DNA of 8,709 bases. It comes from Desulfobacterales bacterium. Its GTDB lineage: Bacteria; Desulfobacterota; Desulfobacteria; Desulfobacterales; RPRI01. Each line of letters begins with the position of its first letter. Positions within the stretch are counted from its first letter, which is position 1. The DNA lies in assembly GCA_020052975.1 (NCBI GenBank), contig JAGVOC010000083.1, positions 1 to 8,709 of the forward strand, written 5' to 3'. Position numbers and translations under genes: made by a program. Below, one piece after another: positions 7,622-8,709 of this stretch. The notes beneath the pieces were generated by a model, which worked only from the letters and a program-made list of their open reading frames with translations, searched no databases and had not been told where the DNA came from.

Positions 7622-8338
7622 ATGAAAATTGAATCTCAGGAAACCTATAATAAATATATCAAAGCCTTGATGGATATAAGCAGGGTCATTACATCCGATC
7701 TTTATCTTGAAGAAATCCTGAAACTTATTGTGATGGTTACAGCCAGAGTGACAGGTGTTGAAATCTGTTCGCTATGGTTAATAGATGAAACTGTTTCTCC
7801 TCCCATGATACGGCTAAAAGCAACACAGTCTATAGATCCTGAATATGTTAAGGACCGGTCATTGAATATGAATGAAGGCGTTGTCGGGTTTGTTGCAACC
7901 CACAAAGTGCCGCTAATCATTGAATATGTCCTTAAAGAACCCAGATTCAAGGAAAAAGAGATGGCTAAAAAACTGGGGCTTATATCAATGGTAGGTGTTC
8001 CGCTTGAAGTAAAAGACAAAGAGATAATAGGCGTTCTGAACTGTTTTACATCAAGACACAGGGTGTTTTCTGAAACAGAGGTTAATCTTATCAGAACTGT
8101 TGCAAACCAGGCTGCAGCCGCAATAATGAATACAGAGTTAATGGTAAAAACAAAAGTTATCCAGGAAGAGCTTGAGACACGTAAGCTTGTGGAAAGAGCC
8201 AAAGAAATTCTCATGCAGCGTCGAAACAAAACAGGTGAAGAGGCATACCGCTGGATACAGAAACGAAGCATGGATACCAGGAAATCCCTCCGTAACGTAG
8301 CTGAAGCTATTTTGCTTTCAGAAGATCTTGAACCGTAA
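7622..8338 (+). CDS. Stand-alone GAF-ANTAR regulator (putative RNA-binding antiterminator)
   Basis: A 238-residue two-domain regulator. A GAF sensory domain spans about 28-170, containing EGVVGFVATHKVPLII (85-100), SMVGVPLEVKDKEIIGVLN (122-140) and FSETEVNLIRTVANQAAAAI (149-168). A short helical linker leads into an ANTAR domain at about 183-235, recognised by the pattern KLVERAKEILMQR (188-200), EEAYRWIQKRSMDTRKSLRNVAEAIL (206-231). ANTAR domains form three-helix bundles that bind paired hairpins in nascent RNA and prevent termination; the GAF ligand is unknown. There is no receiver domain or kinase beside it, so the signal is probably a small molecule or redox cue acting on GAF. The ATG at 7622 is chosen because it gives a normal hydrophilic N-terminus; an in-frame GTG at 7571 would add 17 odd residues and lies about 20 nt from the start of transcription. 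Neither start has a clear Shine-Dalgarno. It is divergent from the peptidase gene. Confidence 0.85.
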   Translation: MKIESQETYNKYIKALMDISRVITSDLYLEEILKLIVMVTARVTGVEICSLWLIDETVSPPMIRLKATQSIDPEYVKDRSLNMNEGVVGFVATHKVPLIIEYVLKEPRFKEKEMAKKLGLISMVGVPLEVKDKEIIGVLNCFTSRHRVFSETEVNLIRTVANQAAAAIMNTELMVKTKVIQEELETRKLVERAKEILMQRRNKTGEEAYRWIQKRSMDTRKSLRNVAEAILLSEDLEP

Positions 8339-8346
8339 AAGCAAGT

Positions 8347-8394
8347 TCATTCCCCCTCAGCTTGCTGCGGGAAATCTTCAATAATAATTGTCAT
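8347..8394 (-). CDS. Very short ORF with Shine-Dalgarno, doubtful gene
   Basis: A 15-residue ORF (MTIIIEDFPQQAEGE, ATG at 8392-8394, stop at 8347-8349) is preceded by GGAGG at 8399-8403 with a 4-nt gap. It is convergent with the GAF-ANTAR gene, whose stop is 8 bp away. It resembles no peptide I know. It may be a gene start cut short by rearrangement at the adjoining repeat element, or chance. The longer open frame that runs through it to 8568 is mostly repeat sequence and is not supported. Confidence 0.15.
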   Translation of the reverse strand: MTIIIEDFPQQAEGE

Positions 8395-8427
8395 TTTTCC
8401 TCCCTGATATCGCCAAACAAGCATATT

Positions 8428-8604
8428 TGATGGACTCGTAAAAAGTCCGGGTTTTCCCTTTTTCGTCATTCCCGTCCCCGTTTTCACGAGGATAAACTCC
8501 AGCGGGGCACGTAGTGAAACACCAGCGCTATCCAATCTTTTCAAATAGTTCTGGACTTCAGTTTTCACGGGAGTGACAGGATTTTCGACTTTTTAAGAAG
8601 TCGT
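8428..8604. repeat. MITE-like inverted-repeat element, copy 2, inverted relative to copy 1
   Basis: The left end TGATGGACTCGTAAAAAGTC (8428-8447) is identical to the right end of copy 1 read on the minus strand, and similarity continues for about 45 bp (to GTCATTCC). The right end (8587-8604), read on the minus strand, matches the left end of copy 1 in 16 of 18 positions. GTCATTCCCGT (8465-8475) and ACGGGAGTGAC (8567-8577) form the next inner stem (10 of 11). The core between them differs from copy 1 and is longer. Together with 8339-8427 and 8605-8709, this right end of the window shows no convincing gene. Confidence 0.8.
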
Positions 8605-8610
8605 TATATT

Positions 8611-8630
8611 TGATGGACTCGTAAAAACTC
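8611..8630. repeat. Solo end of a third copy of the MITE-like element
   Basis: TGATGGACTCGTAAAAACTC differs at one base from the left end of copy 2. Including five flanking bases, 8423-8447 and 8606-8630 are 24 of 25 identical direct repeats, bracketing copy 2. What follows does not continue like the element, so only the terminal segment is present here. Confidence 0.7.
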
Positions 8631-8635
8631 TATTT

Positions 8636-8709
8636 TCTCACAAAATCGCTAAGAACACCAAGAAAATATCATTTAATATTAATAAGTTAACTTTGTGATC
8701 TTTGTGGCT
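8636..8709. repeat. Partial CACAAA/TTTGTG intergenic repeat, cut by window edge
   Basis: CACAAA at 8639-8644 faces two CTTTGTG motifs at 8691-8697 and 8700-8706, nine bases apart, around an AT-rich centre. The wording (CTCACAAA..CGCTAAGAACAC..AAG and CTTTGTGATCTTTGTGGCT) resembles a widespread bacterial intergenic inverted repeat. The right arm is probably incomplete because the window ends. No coding potential is seen. Confidence 0.4.

Noticed and set aside
7702..8271. 189-codon open frame antisense to the GAF-ANTAR gene.
   Set aside because: It is a shadow frame: the plus-strand protein has clear GAF and ANTAR motifs, while the antisense product is Ser/Ile-rich with no recognisable domain.
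8340..8366. AGCAAG/CTTGCT inverted repeat after the GAF-ANTAR stop as a terminator.
   Set aside because: The stem is only 6 bp with a 15-nt loop and no T run follows, so it does not qualify as an intrinsic terminator.
8347..8568. 73-codon minus-strand ORF across the right-hand repeat.
   Set aside because: Most of it is the inverted-repeat element; the remaining frame is better considered as the short 15-residue ORF, itself doubtful.
5143..8709. The repeated sequences as a CRISPR array or the XerD gene as a mobile-element integrase.
   Set aside because: The repeats are not evenly spaced direct repeats with unique spacers and no cas gene is present. The recombinase has the length, catalytic spacing and tail of chromosomal XerD and no att duplication is seen.

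Overview
The window looks like a chromosomal segment of an anaerobic deltaproteobacterium-type organism (Desulfobacterota, Desulfobacteraceae-like). This taxonomic call is an inference. It rests on moderate, AT-leaning base composition, a pfaD-pfaA gene order as known from delta-type pfa loci, and short inverted-repeat elements with ends of the type CTTCGTAAAAAGTC that I associate with those genomes. No rRNA or marker gene is present to confirm it.

Layout, left to right. Positions 1-5107 (minus strand) carry two adjacent genes of a PfaA/PfaD-type polyunsaturated fatty acid (PUFA) or polyketide synthase: a large KS-AT-ACP megasynthase that runs off the left edge (1-3462), and directly upstream of it the TIM-barrel flavin enoyl reductase PfaD (3464-5107). 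They are one nucleotide apart (TAA-A-ATG) and clearly form one transcription unit. The 269-bp gap upstream of pfaD holds a 140-bp hairpin-forming inverted-repeat element (5143-5282) and a plausible sigma70 promoter with a 14-bp palindrome over its -10 box. Next, still on the minus strand, come xerD (5377-6273) and an M24B Xaa-Pro peptidase gene (6278-7396), which lie 4 nt apart and are probably co-transcribed.

A divergent intergenic region (7397-7621) holds a 95-bp palindromic repeat built from GGTCAAGGATTC-type units and a near-consensus sigma70 promoter reading right. That promoter drives a stand-alone GAF-ANTAR protein (7622-8338), a likely RNA-binding antiterminator. The right end (8339-8709) has no convincing gene. 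It contains a second copy of the inverted-repeat element in opposite orientation to the first, the solo end of a third copy, and part of a different repeat rich in CTTTGTG motifs that is cut by the window edge.

How the genes work together: PfaA would carry out chain loading and elongation, with PfaD as the enoyl reductase partner acting in trans. The rest of the pathway (remaining ACPs, KR, the pfaC-like DH and chain-length functions, the phosphopantetheinyl transferase) must lie left of the window or elsewhere. XerD and the peptidase are housekeeping genes and need not be functionally linked to the lipid genes. The most interesting content is the lipid/polyketide synthase in a probable anaerobe and the repeat element sitting in its likely 5' leader.
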